In this document: positions 1 to 11,407 of the stretch, piece by piece
Layout of the letters: every line of letters begins with the position of its first letter
How positions within the stretch are numbered: position 1 is the first letter of the stretch
NCBI RefSeq assembly: GCF_046630445.1
Contig: NC_092338.1
Location: 207,845,501-207,909,500, forward strand
Origin: Rutidosis leptorrhynchoides
Lineage: Eukaryota; Streptophyta; Magnoliopsida; Asterales; Asteraceae
Direction of reading: 5' to 3'
Length of the DNA: 64,000 nucleotides
Notes under the pieces: generated by a model
What the model was told of the DNA's origin: nothing
Databases searched by the model: none
Seen by the model: only the letters and a program-made list of their open reading frames with translations
Made by a program: the position numbers and the translations under genes

Positions 1-698
1 GAGGTTACAATAATTTCGGTGTTAAAACCTAGTTTTATCGTTCATAAATATGTATAAACATGATTTTGAGTTCATTTAATTGAAAATTTTAAAAAATTTT
101 ACTAGAATTGGGTAGTCAGTATATAAGACTAGGGCTGTTCTTTATTATCAGAGAGCACTAGATTCTAATACAACTACTGCTTTACTAGTATTTTTAATGG
201 TAACCAAGTGTTTAAGATAAAAATTTTAAAATCCGAAAGAATTTAACCCCTTCCCACACTTAAGATCTTGCAATGCCCTCATTTGCAAGAAATCAGTAAC
301 AATTTAAATTATTGAGGGTGATTTGTGTGAAAATGATTAAATTTTACCAAAGTTTCCAATTATATTGGCGTTTGTTTCCTGAATGATAAATGGTGCACAT
401 CATTTGTTCATTCCGTCTTGTTGTTATTTCACATATATTTTGCATCTTGTCGTCAAAATTAGTTGCTTTTGCTGAACTTAATGCCAGTCTTTGAAAATGC
501 GTTGTTTTACCCTGTTGTGTAGATAAGATAAACTACAAACATATATACATATTTTTGAAGTTTGGTATATTACCCCACATTCAAAAATTATTAAAATCTA
601 AGAATAAAAGTTAGAAAATTATAAAAACTATTACAATATTAACATAAGTATTAAACGTATCAACATTACAAATTACAAAATAAATAAAACTAAGTAGA
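1..698 (-). other. Element A 3' untranslated region
   Basis: I see no coding sequence here. On the minus strand it follows the ATHILA-type ORF and includes a purine-rich AAGTGTGGGAAGGGG tract (247-262), a possible polypurine tract. The phrase AATTTCGGT followed by AACCTAGTTTT near base 12 recurs in variant form around 3020, 3190, 3590 and 3727. The 3' LTR of A must lie to the left of the window, or this copy has lost it. Confidence 0.5.
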
Positions 699-2724
699 CT
701 AGGGATGATACTGATACCAATAGGGGTTCCATGCATAACCATAGGTGCTATAGAATGCTTCGGCTGGGTTATACGTAGGATACGGTGGTTGCATCTCTAT
801 AGACCAGGGAGTGAATATGGGTTTTGGAGTAGGAATATAGTTTCTACCTATATGTTGGCAATGAGCTATGATTTGGTTTTGATGAACTTGCCAATCTTCA
901 AATGCTCTCTGTCTAGCATTTTCGTACTCCTGTGAAGCTATAAACCTTTGCATTTCTTGCATTTCATTTCCCCCTCCTACATTACCTTGCTGTTGGTTTC
1001 TCTCAACCTGTGGATGTCTACCATGGTATTGTACTGCGGCGTTATTTCGCCTCTTCAAAACTTTCGCACCATGGTATACATTTAAACCTATAGTATCGCG
1101 GGGTTCTGGTTCTTTGACTAATAATCCCCCCCGACTTATATCCACACCGAGATATTCAGCAATCAAAGTAATAAAAATACCACCTCCTATTATGCTATGC
1201 GGTCTCATCCCCCTAACCATAGCTGATAAATAATAACCCACACAATAAGATATACTTACAGCGCTTTGTGGGTCTCGAATACACATATGGTAAAACAAAT
1301 CCTGTTCATTTACCTTTTCCTTGTTCTTACCTCTTTGTGTAATCGAATTAGCTAAAAATCTATGAATCACTCTTAATTCAGCTCTATCTATATCCAAATA
1401 AGAGTAATTTACCCCTTTGAATCAGTGATGGCTTGTCATTTGACTCCATACACCATGTGTATCAAAATTTTCATCTATCTTTCTACCATTTAGTATCAAC
1501 CCTCTACAATCGGCAGATGCTAACTCCTCAGGCGTATATATACGTAAAGCCTGAGCCATGTCTAGTAAAGACATGTGGCGCATCGAACCTCCTAACAAAA
1601 ATCTAATAAAAGATCGATCGGTTAAACTAGATACCCGATCATTTAATTCTATACTACACAACAATTCTTCACACCATACTTTATATACAGGTCTACGCAT
1701 GGTGAATAAACGTACCCAGTCGTTAAAAGTAGAATTACCATACCTCTGTGCAAGTAATTCCCTAATTGGCCCGGCTAATTCTACAGCTTCTAATGGTCCC
1801 CATTCTATGACCCTAGGTACCTCAACAACTTTAGAATGAAGAGTATGCAAACCCCTTTGGTATTTTGGATAATCTATCCAAAGTCTGTCAAATCTCAGGT
1901 TCGGGTGCAAATCTTCCAAGTGCATATCAGAAAATGTCATGACTGGATGAGGTATATCTTGCTTGTAGTAGTTATGCACCTCCTGTTGTTCCGCATTCTC
2001 AGCAGGAGCATTGCGAGCTTGGGATGAAGATTCACCCCTTTCAGTCTGCAAAACACATCAAACACAATTTTTGTGCATCCAAATATGCATTAGTGTCAGC
2101 AAAATCATCAATCAAGATAATTACAATGACATGATCAATTTATATCAAACTTAAGCTCATTTTCATATTTTTATCAAATCTACACTTTTTCAAATAAGCA
2201 TATACGAAAATGTTCGCCAAGTTCATAAGCATTCAACTCAAATAACATGTCAAAATAATCATTACTAGCAATTAAACAAGTTTCAAATGGCATTATCTTT
2301 CAAAAATCAAGTTCATGAATTTTTAGACTTGAAAAAGTCCACTTTAATTCTCAAAATCATGTTTAGGCTCAAAGTTTGGATCATTTAACTACCTAAACAT
2401 GTTACACTACTTAATTTAGCAACAATTCATGACAAAAATCGGCCATAACCTGTTTATATCAAAAAGCCCCAAATTTGCTCAAGAACACAAACCCTAGATT
2501 ACTCTAAATTTGAAGTTTAAGGCTTCTAATCATGTTAAATAGCATCAATCTAGGTTATACAAGCATAATACATAAACAATTTAAGAATAATTACACTAAA
2601 AAGCATCAAAATCAAATTGGGGAAAAAATTGCTCAAGAACACTAATTTTCGGATTAAATGGTGTTTAGGTGTAGAAATTTACCGTTTTTCTTGAGTAATT
2701 CCTTGATAGCATCCTTCTCAACAT
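699..2724 (-). pseudogene. ATHILA-family ORF in env-like position, predicted spliced, one in-frame stop
   Basis: The main reading frame is 2045-699 on the minus strand, interrupted by one TGA at 1424-1422. It resembles the ATHILA ORF-1 family of plant retrotransposons; the second half has the motifs RAELRVIHRFLANS and NEQDLFYHMCI and a Gln/Tyr-rich tail. The function of these proteins is unknown; in Athila-like elements this slot is called env-like. The frame has no ATG at its start: it opens after a stop, with TTTTGCAG ending at 2046. A short upstream exon at 2724-2683 begins with ATG and ends ACG|GTAAAT. Joining 2683 to 2045 keeps phase 0 (a 637-bp intron). The splice model is inference; the ORF and its stop are seen directly. 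I see no convincing transmembrane segment. Confidence 0.6.
2046..2682 (-). other. Predicted intron of the ATHILA-type ORF
   Basis: The donor is ACG|GTAAAT at 2683/2682 and the acceptor is TGTTTTGCAG at 2046, both on the minus strand. The intervening sequence is AT-rich with stops in all frames that I checked. The exon phases agree. The same interval contains nothing else recognisable. Confidence 0.4.
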
Positions 2725-2850
2725 GATTTTAGTAAAAGATTTGATGATTAACGGTTAAAATTGTGATTTTTAGGGTGTTTTTGCGGGTTTTTTCGGAGTG
2801 TTTTCGCAGTGTTTTTCTTATTTAAGGTATGCAACTGAGCTGTTCCAGCT

Positions 2851-2927
2851 CCTTTTATTTTTTTCTGTAATTCGGTCCCTCCGCGAGTCGCGGAGTTTTT
2901 ACCCTTCAAACTCCGCGAGTCGCGGAG
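2851..2927 (-). promoter_or_regulatory. Twin palindromes of A, 3' site, with TATA-like box
   Basis: Two exact copies of CTCCGCGAGTCGCGGAG lie at 2879-2895 and 2911-2927, each an odd palindrome with a single unpaired centre. The same pair arrangement lies upstream of the TATA box in the LTR of this element and in its leader. About 20 bases downstream on the minus strand is AAATAAAAGG (2851-2860), then the predicted first exon of the ATHILA-type ORF at 2724. This could be a second, internal promoter; that is inference. Confidence 0.5.
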
Positions 2928-3861
2928 TTTGTTTGTTTGTTTTTTTTTTTACATCTTATACTAATTAAAACAATTAAGTAATTAATTTTAAAATTTTGTT
3001 TCCCTTGTTATTTAGGACGAGGTCGTTTCGGATCGATGTCCTAGTCCGTCCTTCGACAAAATTTTAAAATTTGTCTTTTTGTAGCGATTGTTTTAAAAGC
3101 TAAGATTTTTGGGTTTTTTTATGTTTTTGGCATACTTTAATTCAATAAGATTAAAAATAATGATAATAAAAGTTCTCGTCCCTCCCTCGGGTAAAGCAAT
3201 TTCGGTTCAAAGACCTAGTCTTCAACTTACGACGAATTTTAAAAATCATATTTTTAACTTAATGAGATAAAGTAAATTTTTGTTTTTAAATTCACACAAT
3301 TTAAATATAAAATTCAAAATTAATATTAAAAATTCACACCAAACTTAAAATTTGAAATGCATAAAATTAAAAATTCATATTAAAAATTCACACCAAACTT
3401 ATATTAATTTTTCAAATATTTACAATTTTAAAAATATTGTTTTTACAAAGTTTACAATATTAATTTAAGATTTAAATATTAATTTTAAAAACATGGTAAA
3501 AATAAAATTAAAAATCTTTTTGGCTTTTTATCCCACTTTAATCAATCAAATATTATCAAAAATATGCGCCCCTCTTTTCGGTAAAGTAATTTCGGTTCCA
3601 AGACCTAATTTAACTCATGACGAATTTTTGAAATATTTTGGGTTGATTGATTAAAGATATTTATACCTTAAGAATAAACGTTAAATTTCGCAGTGATGTA
3701 ATAAATTTTTAAATGATATCAATAATTTCGGTCGCCAAACCTAATTTTATTCAATATCAATTTAATACTTTATAGCGAACAAATTAGCGTTTATTATCAA
3801 AAGGTTAAAAATAAAAAAAATAAAATAAAAACTGTACAAACAAACCTGTGAAATAGATTTC
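2928..3861 (-). other. Non-coding 3' portion of element A with recurring motif
   Basis: No ORF is supported. The region is very AT-rich and repeats a phrase of the form TTTCGGT, a few bases, AAGACCTA, about 15 bases, GACGAATTTT at about 3021, 3197, 3590 and 3727. The homologous part of element B (53040-53421) has the same phrases, for example at about 53102 and 53236. Their role is unknown. Confidence 0.45.
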
Positions 3862-4278
3862 TTAGTTATATGATCTATCCCATTCATAAGATAGTCGGTT
3901 TAGTTGGTTTTCCATAGCTACATAGGCGTAACCTCGAACATTCAGTGTCTTTTCTTCTAAACATATGAACGGTCCGTCTCTGCATAAAGTAACAAATTCG
4001 GTATTTGAATAGGTTTGATTATTTGAACATTTACCTCCATGTGACCATTTTCCGCATTTGTGACATCTTTCTAGGTGCCGTGCTCTTCTTTTCGCTGCGG
4101 ATTTTGATTTTCCTTTACCAAATTGTAACTTATTATCTTCGCATCTGGATTCTTTTCTAACTCCGTCCAATCTTTCTCTGATTACTGATACTATTTCACT
4201 TGGTAGTGTGTCATTATTACGTTTAGTGATCAAAACGTGTAGCATTAGACCATGGTTTAGTTCACAGGCAGTCTTCAT
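3862..4278 (-). CDS. Small zinc-knuckle ORF downstream of integrase (element A)
   Basis: A 138-residue basic protein starts at an ATG about 170 bases after the integrase stop. It carries one C-x2-C-x4-H-x3-C knuckle (CHKCGKWSHGGKC, near residues 71-83), one residue shorter than the retroviral CCHC spacing, preceded by a Lys/Arg-rich stretch. Element B has the same ORF at 52566-53039, and the two copies align through most of their length, so the frame has been kept in both. Nucleic acid binding is likely from the motif. The protein is not part of the gag-pol frame and I do not recognise a named family. It ends TAT AAC TAA here, and CACAG|GTTTGT a few bases on could be a splice donor. Confidence 0.65.
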   Translation of the reverse strand: MKTACELNHGLMLHVLITKRNNDTLPSEIVSVIRERLDGVRKESRCEDNKLQFGKGKSKSAAKRRARHLERCHKCGKWSHGGKCSNNQTYSNTEFVTLCRDGPFICLEEKTLNVRGYAYVAMENQLNRLSYEWDRSYN

Positions 4279-4449
4279 TTTGTAAAAACCTAAAAAAATA
4301 AAAATTCAGAATGGGGGGAGAAGACTAGTTCTTTAGGGTCTGCTAGGGAAAGACCATTCGGGTTCCATTTTCGAGAACTACACGAAAACAGACAATCTAA
4401 CTCTAACAGAAATACATATTATCCTTTAAAGACTTGATTCTCCCCACAC

Positions 4450-7400
4450 TTAGTTAGTTGTGGTGTTGAAATTGTGATTAACTTCGTTGTCGACTTCCAT
4501 CTGACCATGTATGTAATGTTTAACTCTGTGACCATTAACTTTAAATTCAATCCCATTTGAATTTATTAATTCTATCGTTCCGTATGGGAAAACTCTTTTG
4601 ACTATGAATGGTCCAGACCATCTTAATTTCAATTTTCCAGGAAATAGCTTGAATCGTGAATTGAAAAGAAGAACTCTGTCTCCTTCTTTAAATTCTTTTG
4701 AACTTCTAATTCTTTTATCATGCCATTTCTTCGTTCTTTCTTTATAGATTAACGAATTTTCGTATGCTTCATGTCTTAATTCTTCTAATTCGTTTAGTTG
4801 ACTTAATCGTAGACGTCCGGCTTCATGTAAATCAAGATTACATATCTTCAAAGCCTAAAATGCTTTGTGTTCAATTTCTACTGGAAGATGACATGCTTTT
4901 CCATAAACAAGTCTAAAAGGTGTGGTTCCAATTGGAGTTTTGTAGGCTGTTCTAAAAGCCCAGAGTGCATCCTCCAATTTAATGGACCATTCCTTCGGAT
5001 TTGATCCTACGGTTTTCTATAGAATACGTTTTAAAGCTCGGTTGGTATTTTCAACTTGTCCACTTGTTTGTGGATGATATGCGGTGGAGATTTTATGAGT
5101 TACTCCATATCTTTTAAGAACTTTCTCAAGTTGATTATTACAGAAATGAGTACCCCGATCACTTATTAAAGCTTTCAGTGTTCCAAACCTTGCAAAAAGA
5201 CGTTTTAAAAAGTTGACTACAACTCGTGCATCGTTAGTTGGGAGAGCTTGTGCTTCCGCCCATTTAGATACATAATCAATGGCTATGAGTATATATAGAT
5301 TATTATGAGATTTTGGAAATGGACCCATAAAGTCAATACCCCAAATGTCAAATACTTCACATACTTGGATGACATTTTGTGGCATTTCGTCACGTTGACT
5401 TATTTTTCCGGCCCTTTGACAAGCATCACAGGATTTGCAAAGAAAGTGTGCGTCTTTGTAAATTGTAGGCCAATAGAATCCAGCATCATAAACTTTTCTT
5501 GCTGTTAGTTGAGGCCCATAATGCCCTCCTGTTGGTCCTGTGTGACAATGGTTTAACATTTTACTAGCTTCATCTCCAAATACACATCGGCGTATTATTC
5601 CATCGGGATAACTTTTAAACAGATGTGGATCTTCCCAAAAATAGTGTTTTATATCACTGAAGAATTTCTTTCATTTTTGGTACGATAATCCTTTTTCAAG
5701 GAATCCACAAACTAAGTAGTTTGCATAGTCTGCAAACCATGGAATTTCTTTATGATCTATCTTCAATAGATATTCATCAGGAAAGTTGTCTTGTATGGCC
5801 GATTCATTTAGAACTTCTAATTCGGGATTTTCAAGACGAGAAAGATGATCAGCGGCGAGATTTTATGCTCCTCTTTTATCTCGGATTTCAATATCAAACT
5901 CTTGTAAGAGTAAGATCCAACGGATTAATCTTGGTTTAGCATCTTGTTTCGAAAATAGGTATCTAAGAGCAGAATGGTCGGTATAGACCACCGTTTTTGC
6001 TAGGACGAGATATGAACGAAATTTGTCAAAAGCAAAGACAATAGCAAGGAGTTCTTTTTCAGTAGTTGTATAGTTAATTTGTGCTTCTTGTAACGTCTTA
6101 CTAGCATAATATATAGGTTAAAATCATTTTTCAATCCTTTGTCCTAAAACGGCTCCCATTGCAAAATCACTTTCATCGCACATTAGTTCAAATGGTAGAT
6201 TCCAATTTGGTGTTATCATGATCGGCGCATTAGTGAGTTTCTCTTTAAGAATATTAAAAGATTTGATACACTCATCTGAAAATATGAATGGAGCATCCTT
6301 TTCTAGGAGTTTATTCATAGGAGTGGCAATTTTAGAAAAATCTTTTATGAAACGTCGGTAAAAACCGGCATGCCCTAGAAAACTCCTAACTCCTCTAACA
6401 TTGGTGGGATGTGGAAGTTTAGCAATTACATCTACTTTAGCTCAATCTACTTCAATTCCTTCTTTTGAAATTTTATGTCCAAGAACGATGCCTTCTTTAA
6501 CCATGAAATGGCATTTCTCCCAATTAAGTACTAGATTTGATTGTTCGCATCTAATAAGCATTCATTCCAGATTAACTAGACATGATTCAAATGTATCACC
6601 GAAGACTGAAAAGTCATCCATGAAAACTTCCATGCATTCTTCTATCATGTCATGAAAAATCTCCATCATACACCTTTGAAAGGTTGCAGGGGCGTTACAA
6701 AGTCCAAATGGCATGCGTTTGTAAGCAAAAGTACCATAAGGGCACGTGAATGTGGTTTTCTCTTGATCTTCGGGTGCTATTGGAATTTGAAAATATCCGG
6801 AAAATCCATCTAGAAAACAATAGTAACTATTTCCGGCTAATCTTTCCAACATTTGATCTATGAAAGGTAAGGGAAAGTGATCTTTTCTGGTGGCGTCATT
6901 TAATTTTCTATAATCAATACACACACGCCATCCTGTTACAGTCCTAGTAGGAATAAGCTCATTTTTCTCATTTGTAATGACAGTCATGCCACCCTTCTTA
7001 GGCACGCATTGTACTGGGCTTACCCATGGACTATCAGAGATTGGATAAATTAGACCTGCATCTAGCAGTTTAATAATCTCTTTCTTGACTACATCTTGCA
7101 TATTAGGATTTAGTCTTCGTTGGCGTTGCACATACGTTTTATGACCTTCTTCCATAAGGATTTTATGTGTGCAATACGAAGGACTTATTCCTTTAATATC
7201 ATGAATCTTCCATGCAATGGCTGGTTTATGAGCTTTCAACACAGAAATGAGTTGTGATTTCTCATTTTCAGTAAGAGAAGACGATATTATTACAGGTAAT
7301 TCAGATTCACCATGTAAATAAGCGTATTCCAAATGGTTTGGAAGTGGCTTTAACTCTAATTTCGGTGGTTCTTCTATCGATGATTTATATCGATATCTGT

Positions 7401-10052
7401 CTTCTTCTTTTAGCATTTGAATTTCTTCTGTTGTCGGTTCATATCCATTAGCTATAAGTGTAGCTAACATTTCAGCTTCATCAATTGGTTCATTAACTTC
7501 TCCTAAAGAACATTCTCCTGTTCCTTATAATTCTGGAAATTCTTCTAACAATTCTGCATGTGCATCTATAGTTTGAATATAATAACATGTATCATCTGCA
7601 GATTGTGGTTGTTGCATTGCTCTATCAACTGAAAAGGTAACACTCTCATCCTCTATACTTAGGATCAATTTCTTACCGAACACGTCTATCATTGCTTTAG
7701 CCGTGTTTAAGAATGGTCTTCCTAATATGAGAGGAACTTGAGAATCTTCTTCCATGTCCAGAACAACAAAATCTACTGGAAATACTAAAGTACCAACTTT
7801 AACTAGCATGTTTCCCATTATCCCTCTAGGATATTTTATTGATCTATCGGCTAGTTGTATGCTTATTCTGGTTGGTTTCAATTCTCCAAGGTCTAGTTTA
7901 GTGTATAGTGAATATGGCATTAGATTTATACTAGCACCTAAATCTGCTAATGCTTCTATTGAACTAAGACTACCCAGAAAACATGGAATTGTGTAACTTC
8001 CTGGATCAGATAGTTTTTCTGGTATCTTATTCAACAGCACTGCTGAACAATTAGCATTCATGGTAACAGCCGAGAGTTCTTCCATTTTCTTTCTATTTGA
8101 GATTAGATCTTTCAAGAATTTAGCATATCTAGGCATTCCTGAAACACATCAATGAAAGGAAGATTTACATTTATCTGTTTAAACATATCCAAGAATTTGG
8201 ATTGCTCGGCTTCAAGTTTCCCTTTCTTCATTTTACTCGGGTAAGAAAGTGGTGGTTGGTATGGTTTAACATAAGGTTTATCCTTAGCTGTGTTATCTTC
8301 ATTAACCTTTTCAACTACCGGTTCTATTTCCTTATCTTGATTAGGTTGGGGTTCTTATGGAGTAGGAATAGCTTCATCAGAAGTTACAGGTATTTCAGGT
8401 GGTTTAAGTGTTGTACCACTTCTTGTGGTAATGGCTTTAGCTGTTTCATTCCGGGGGTTAGCATTTGTATTACTAGATAGACTTCCCGTATTTCTTTCAC
8501 CTATTAACCTTGCTAGGTTACTTACTTCTTGTTCCAGATTTTGAATAGAAGCTTGTTGATTTCTAAATGCTTGAGCATTTTGTTCATTGGTTTGTTTTTG
8601 AGATGTGAAAAACTGCGTTTGAGTTTCAACTAGCTTCGTCATCATATCTTCTAAATTCGGCTTTTTATCATCGGTTTGTTGTGGTGGTTTGTTTTGAAAA
8701 TTAGGTCTTTGCTGATTGTAAGTATTATTGGATACTTGTTGATTGCTAGGACCTTGTTAGTTGTTGTATGGAATATTTTGGTTATAATTCTGGTTTTGAT
8801 TGTAAATCGGTCTTGGCGGTTGATAATTATTCTGATAATTATTTCCAGGCCTTTGGTTTATGTATGAAATATTCTCTCTTTGTTCCATTGTTAATTCAAT
8901 ACTGAGACAATCTTTTGTCAAATGTGGTCCTCCACACTGCTCACAACTAATTCGTATTGAGTGAATATCTTTAGTCATCTTTTCCATTCGTCTCTCGACA
9001 GCATCTATCTTTCCGGAAATGGAATCTAAGTCATGGCTAGAATCGGCTCTAGCTGCTTTAGATGATCTAACGATATCTTTTTCTTGGTGCCACTCATGTG
9101 AGTGGGAAGCAGTGTTATCAATAATTTTGTAAGCATCAGTTTCAGTTTTCTTCATAATAGAACCACCAGCTGCTATATCTATGTCTTTCCTTGTAGTGAT
9201 GTCGCATCCTTGGTAGAATATTTGTACTATTTGACAGGTGTCTAAACCATGTTGCGGACATCCTCTTAGCAACTTTCCAAATCTAGTCCACGCCTCATAT
9301 AGAGTTTCATTTGGCTTCTGTGTGAACGTAACAATTTCTGCTTGAAGTCTTACGGCTTTAGATGCTGGAAAGAATTGTTTAAGAAATTTTTTAACTAAAA
9401 CGTCCCATGTATCAATCGCACCTTCAGGTAACGATTCCAACCAATCTTTGGCTTCTCCCTTTAAAGTCCAGGGAAATAACATGAGATATATCTGTTCATC
9501 CTCCACTTCTCGGATTTTAAATAGTGTGCAGATCCTATTAAAGGTACGTAGATGTTCATTTGGATCTTCCTTCGGCGTACCACTAAATTGTCATTGATTA
9601 GTCACCATGTGTAGAATTTGTCCTTTGATTTCATAATCTGGCGCATTAATGTCTGGATGAGTAATTGCGTGACCTTGGCCAGTGCGTTTAGCTCTCATTC
9701 GGTCTTCCATACTTAAAGGTTCCAGATTCTCCATAATTGAATTTGTTGAATCGGAATCACTAGAGGATTCTGATTTAATGGTTCATTCCTCAACAATCTC
9801 TGTTTGAATGATTGGTGGCTTCTGAGGAAAGTTTAGTGGTTCAGGATCTGTGAATCGTTCATGAATATTCTCCGGATTCTCAATTGTGAGGTCGGGTTCA
9901 AAAAATGGATTATCGGAAATTTGAACTGGAGTACTTGGTCGACTGGATGACGATTCTAAAGAAAAATCAACGGTGGTAATATTTGCTAAATGTCTTGATC
10001 TAGTTACAGGTGGTGAACGTACAAAAGGTGGTGAACGTCTTGCTCGGTGCAT
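4450..10052 (-). pseudogene. Gag-pol polyprotein of element A, multiply broken
   Basis: The ATG is at 10052 and aligns with the gag start of element B. Order on the minus strand: gag (to about 8750, with a retrotransposon gag domain near 9500-9200 and a short C-x2-C knuckle-like CEQCGGPH), aspartic protease (LADLGASINLMPYSL, about 7940), reverse transcriptase (7470-6562, with FMDDFSVFG), RNase H (around 6180-5880), integrase with an HHCC zinc-binding part and DDE core ([26 protein letters not shown]; 5559-5017) and a C-terminal KLKLRWSGPF segment (about 4640). Lesions: in-frame stops near 9783, 9595, 8757 and 8355, a one-base deletion near 8145 relative to B, and more stops between 6560 and 4850. 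It is expected to be inactive. Confidence 0.9.
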
Positions 10053-11381
10053 TCACTGAATATCCTATTAGTTTTTAAAAGGAAAGAAAAATTATAATAA
10101 GTTATCCAATCAATAGACTTTTCTGATTTTGCCCACGTTTCGAATAGCCAAAAGATGCAGTAGAGGGGCAGGATTCGTTTGGTCTCAATATAATTGAGGA
10201 CTGTTTGGCTCCAATAACCCGGTCCACGTACAAATCCAACTATTACTACGAACCAGAAAATGTTGATGTCTATCAATTTAACCACTTAAAATAAATTTTC
10301 GTAATTTTAAGAAATTTAGATAAGAAGTAGAATAAAAATCTATGTCCTAAAACTAGAATAGCGAGAAATAAGAAAGAAAAAGAGTTCGTCGAAAAAGGTC
10401 AAAAAAAAATAGTTGAAAAATAAAAGGTGACGGAAAAATAAAAGAAACTTATAAAACTTAAAAACACTTGACTAACCTAACCTTATTACTACAACTAACT
10501 TAAAATTATAATCGCAAATTGAGATTACTAATTGGAATGATAATTGATACATAGGTAAAAGTCGTCTAAAAATATTAAAGCTTACAGGAAAAACTAAATC
10601 CCAAATGGAAATAACTTAAAAAGAAACTAAAACTTAAAAAGGCGTCGCAAAATTCTAAAGCACCTAAATCTTAGTCTAAAGAAAAAGCACTTAAGGAATT
10701 CTACGGCAAAGCCTAAAAATCTAGAAGTAAAAATAACTATGGGAAAAACTAAGTTTAAAACTAAATATGAGCTAAAAATACAAATATTACGCTAAAACGA
10801 TTAAAAAGGGACAAAATATAAAAATATACAAAAAGTTGTAAAAAGTACAATTTTTATAAAAATATTATTTTTATATTATTTATTTATTAAAACTATTAAT
10901 TTTAAACTTTAAATAAACTAATTAAACTAAATAATACAAATAATAAATAAAACTAAATTAATTAATTTAATATAAATAACCTAATTAGGTTTTAAAGTTA
11001 ATAATAATAATAAATACCCCGTATTAAATGCAGATTAGGGCTTATGGTCAGCTGTGTCAGACGGCTCCGCGAGTCGCGGTTCTCGAAGCTGCAAACCCCG
11101 CGAGTCGCGGGGTTCCAGAATTCAACTCTGGTACAGTTTTGAAATTTGACCTTTTTTTTATGTTTTTAATAAAAACAAAATACTTAAATAAAACTTATAT
11201 AAAAATAAAGAAACTTTATAAAACTTAAATATTTAACAAAATCTTAAAAATACTTATATTTTTGTTTTTCTTTTTATATTTTCGAATATTTAAAATGTAT
11301 TTTTATAAAAACGAATTTTAATAAAAGTAAACTAAAAATCTTTTTTTTTATATTAGCGTTGCGCTTCCGGCGTTTAAGAGT
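10053..11381 (-). other. Leader of element A (primer site to gag)
   Basis: About 1.3 kb of AT-rich sequence without a supported ORF lies between the primer site and the gag ATG at 10052. It holds the second twin-palindrome site (11065-11112). The element B leader (45669-46941) is homologous and of similar length. Confidence 0.7.
11065..11112 (-). promoter_or_regulatory. Twin palindromes of A, leader site
   Basis: CTCCGCGAGTCGCGG (11065-11079) and CCCCGCGAGTCGCGGGG (11096-11112) are separated by 16 bases. The flanking phrase GTCTGACAC on the minus strand, just beyond the pair, is also found beyond the corresponding pair in the element B leader (near 46033), so the positions are homologous although the palindrome cores differ. 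Role unknown. Confidence 0.6.
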
Positions 11382-11399
11382 TCCCCGGCAGTTGCGCCA
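11382..11399 (-). other. Primer binding site of A, tRNA-Asp type
   Basis: On the plus strand the 18 bases TCCCCGGCAGTTGCGCCA match the 3' end of a plant tRNA-Asp with a few mismatches. It lies 8 bases from the LTR edge at 11408. Element B has a better match (45651-45668). Confidence 0.75.
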
Positions 11400-11407
11400 A
11401 AAATACT

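Noticed and set aside
11382..11399. tRNA-Asp gene fragment
   Set aside because: Only the 3' 18 bases match and they adjoin an LTR, so this is a primer binding site.
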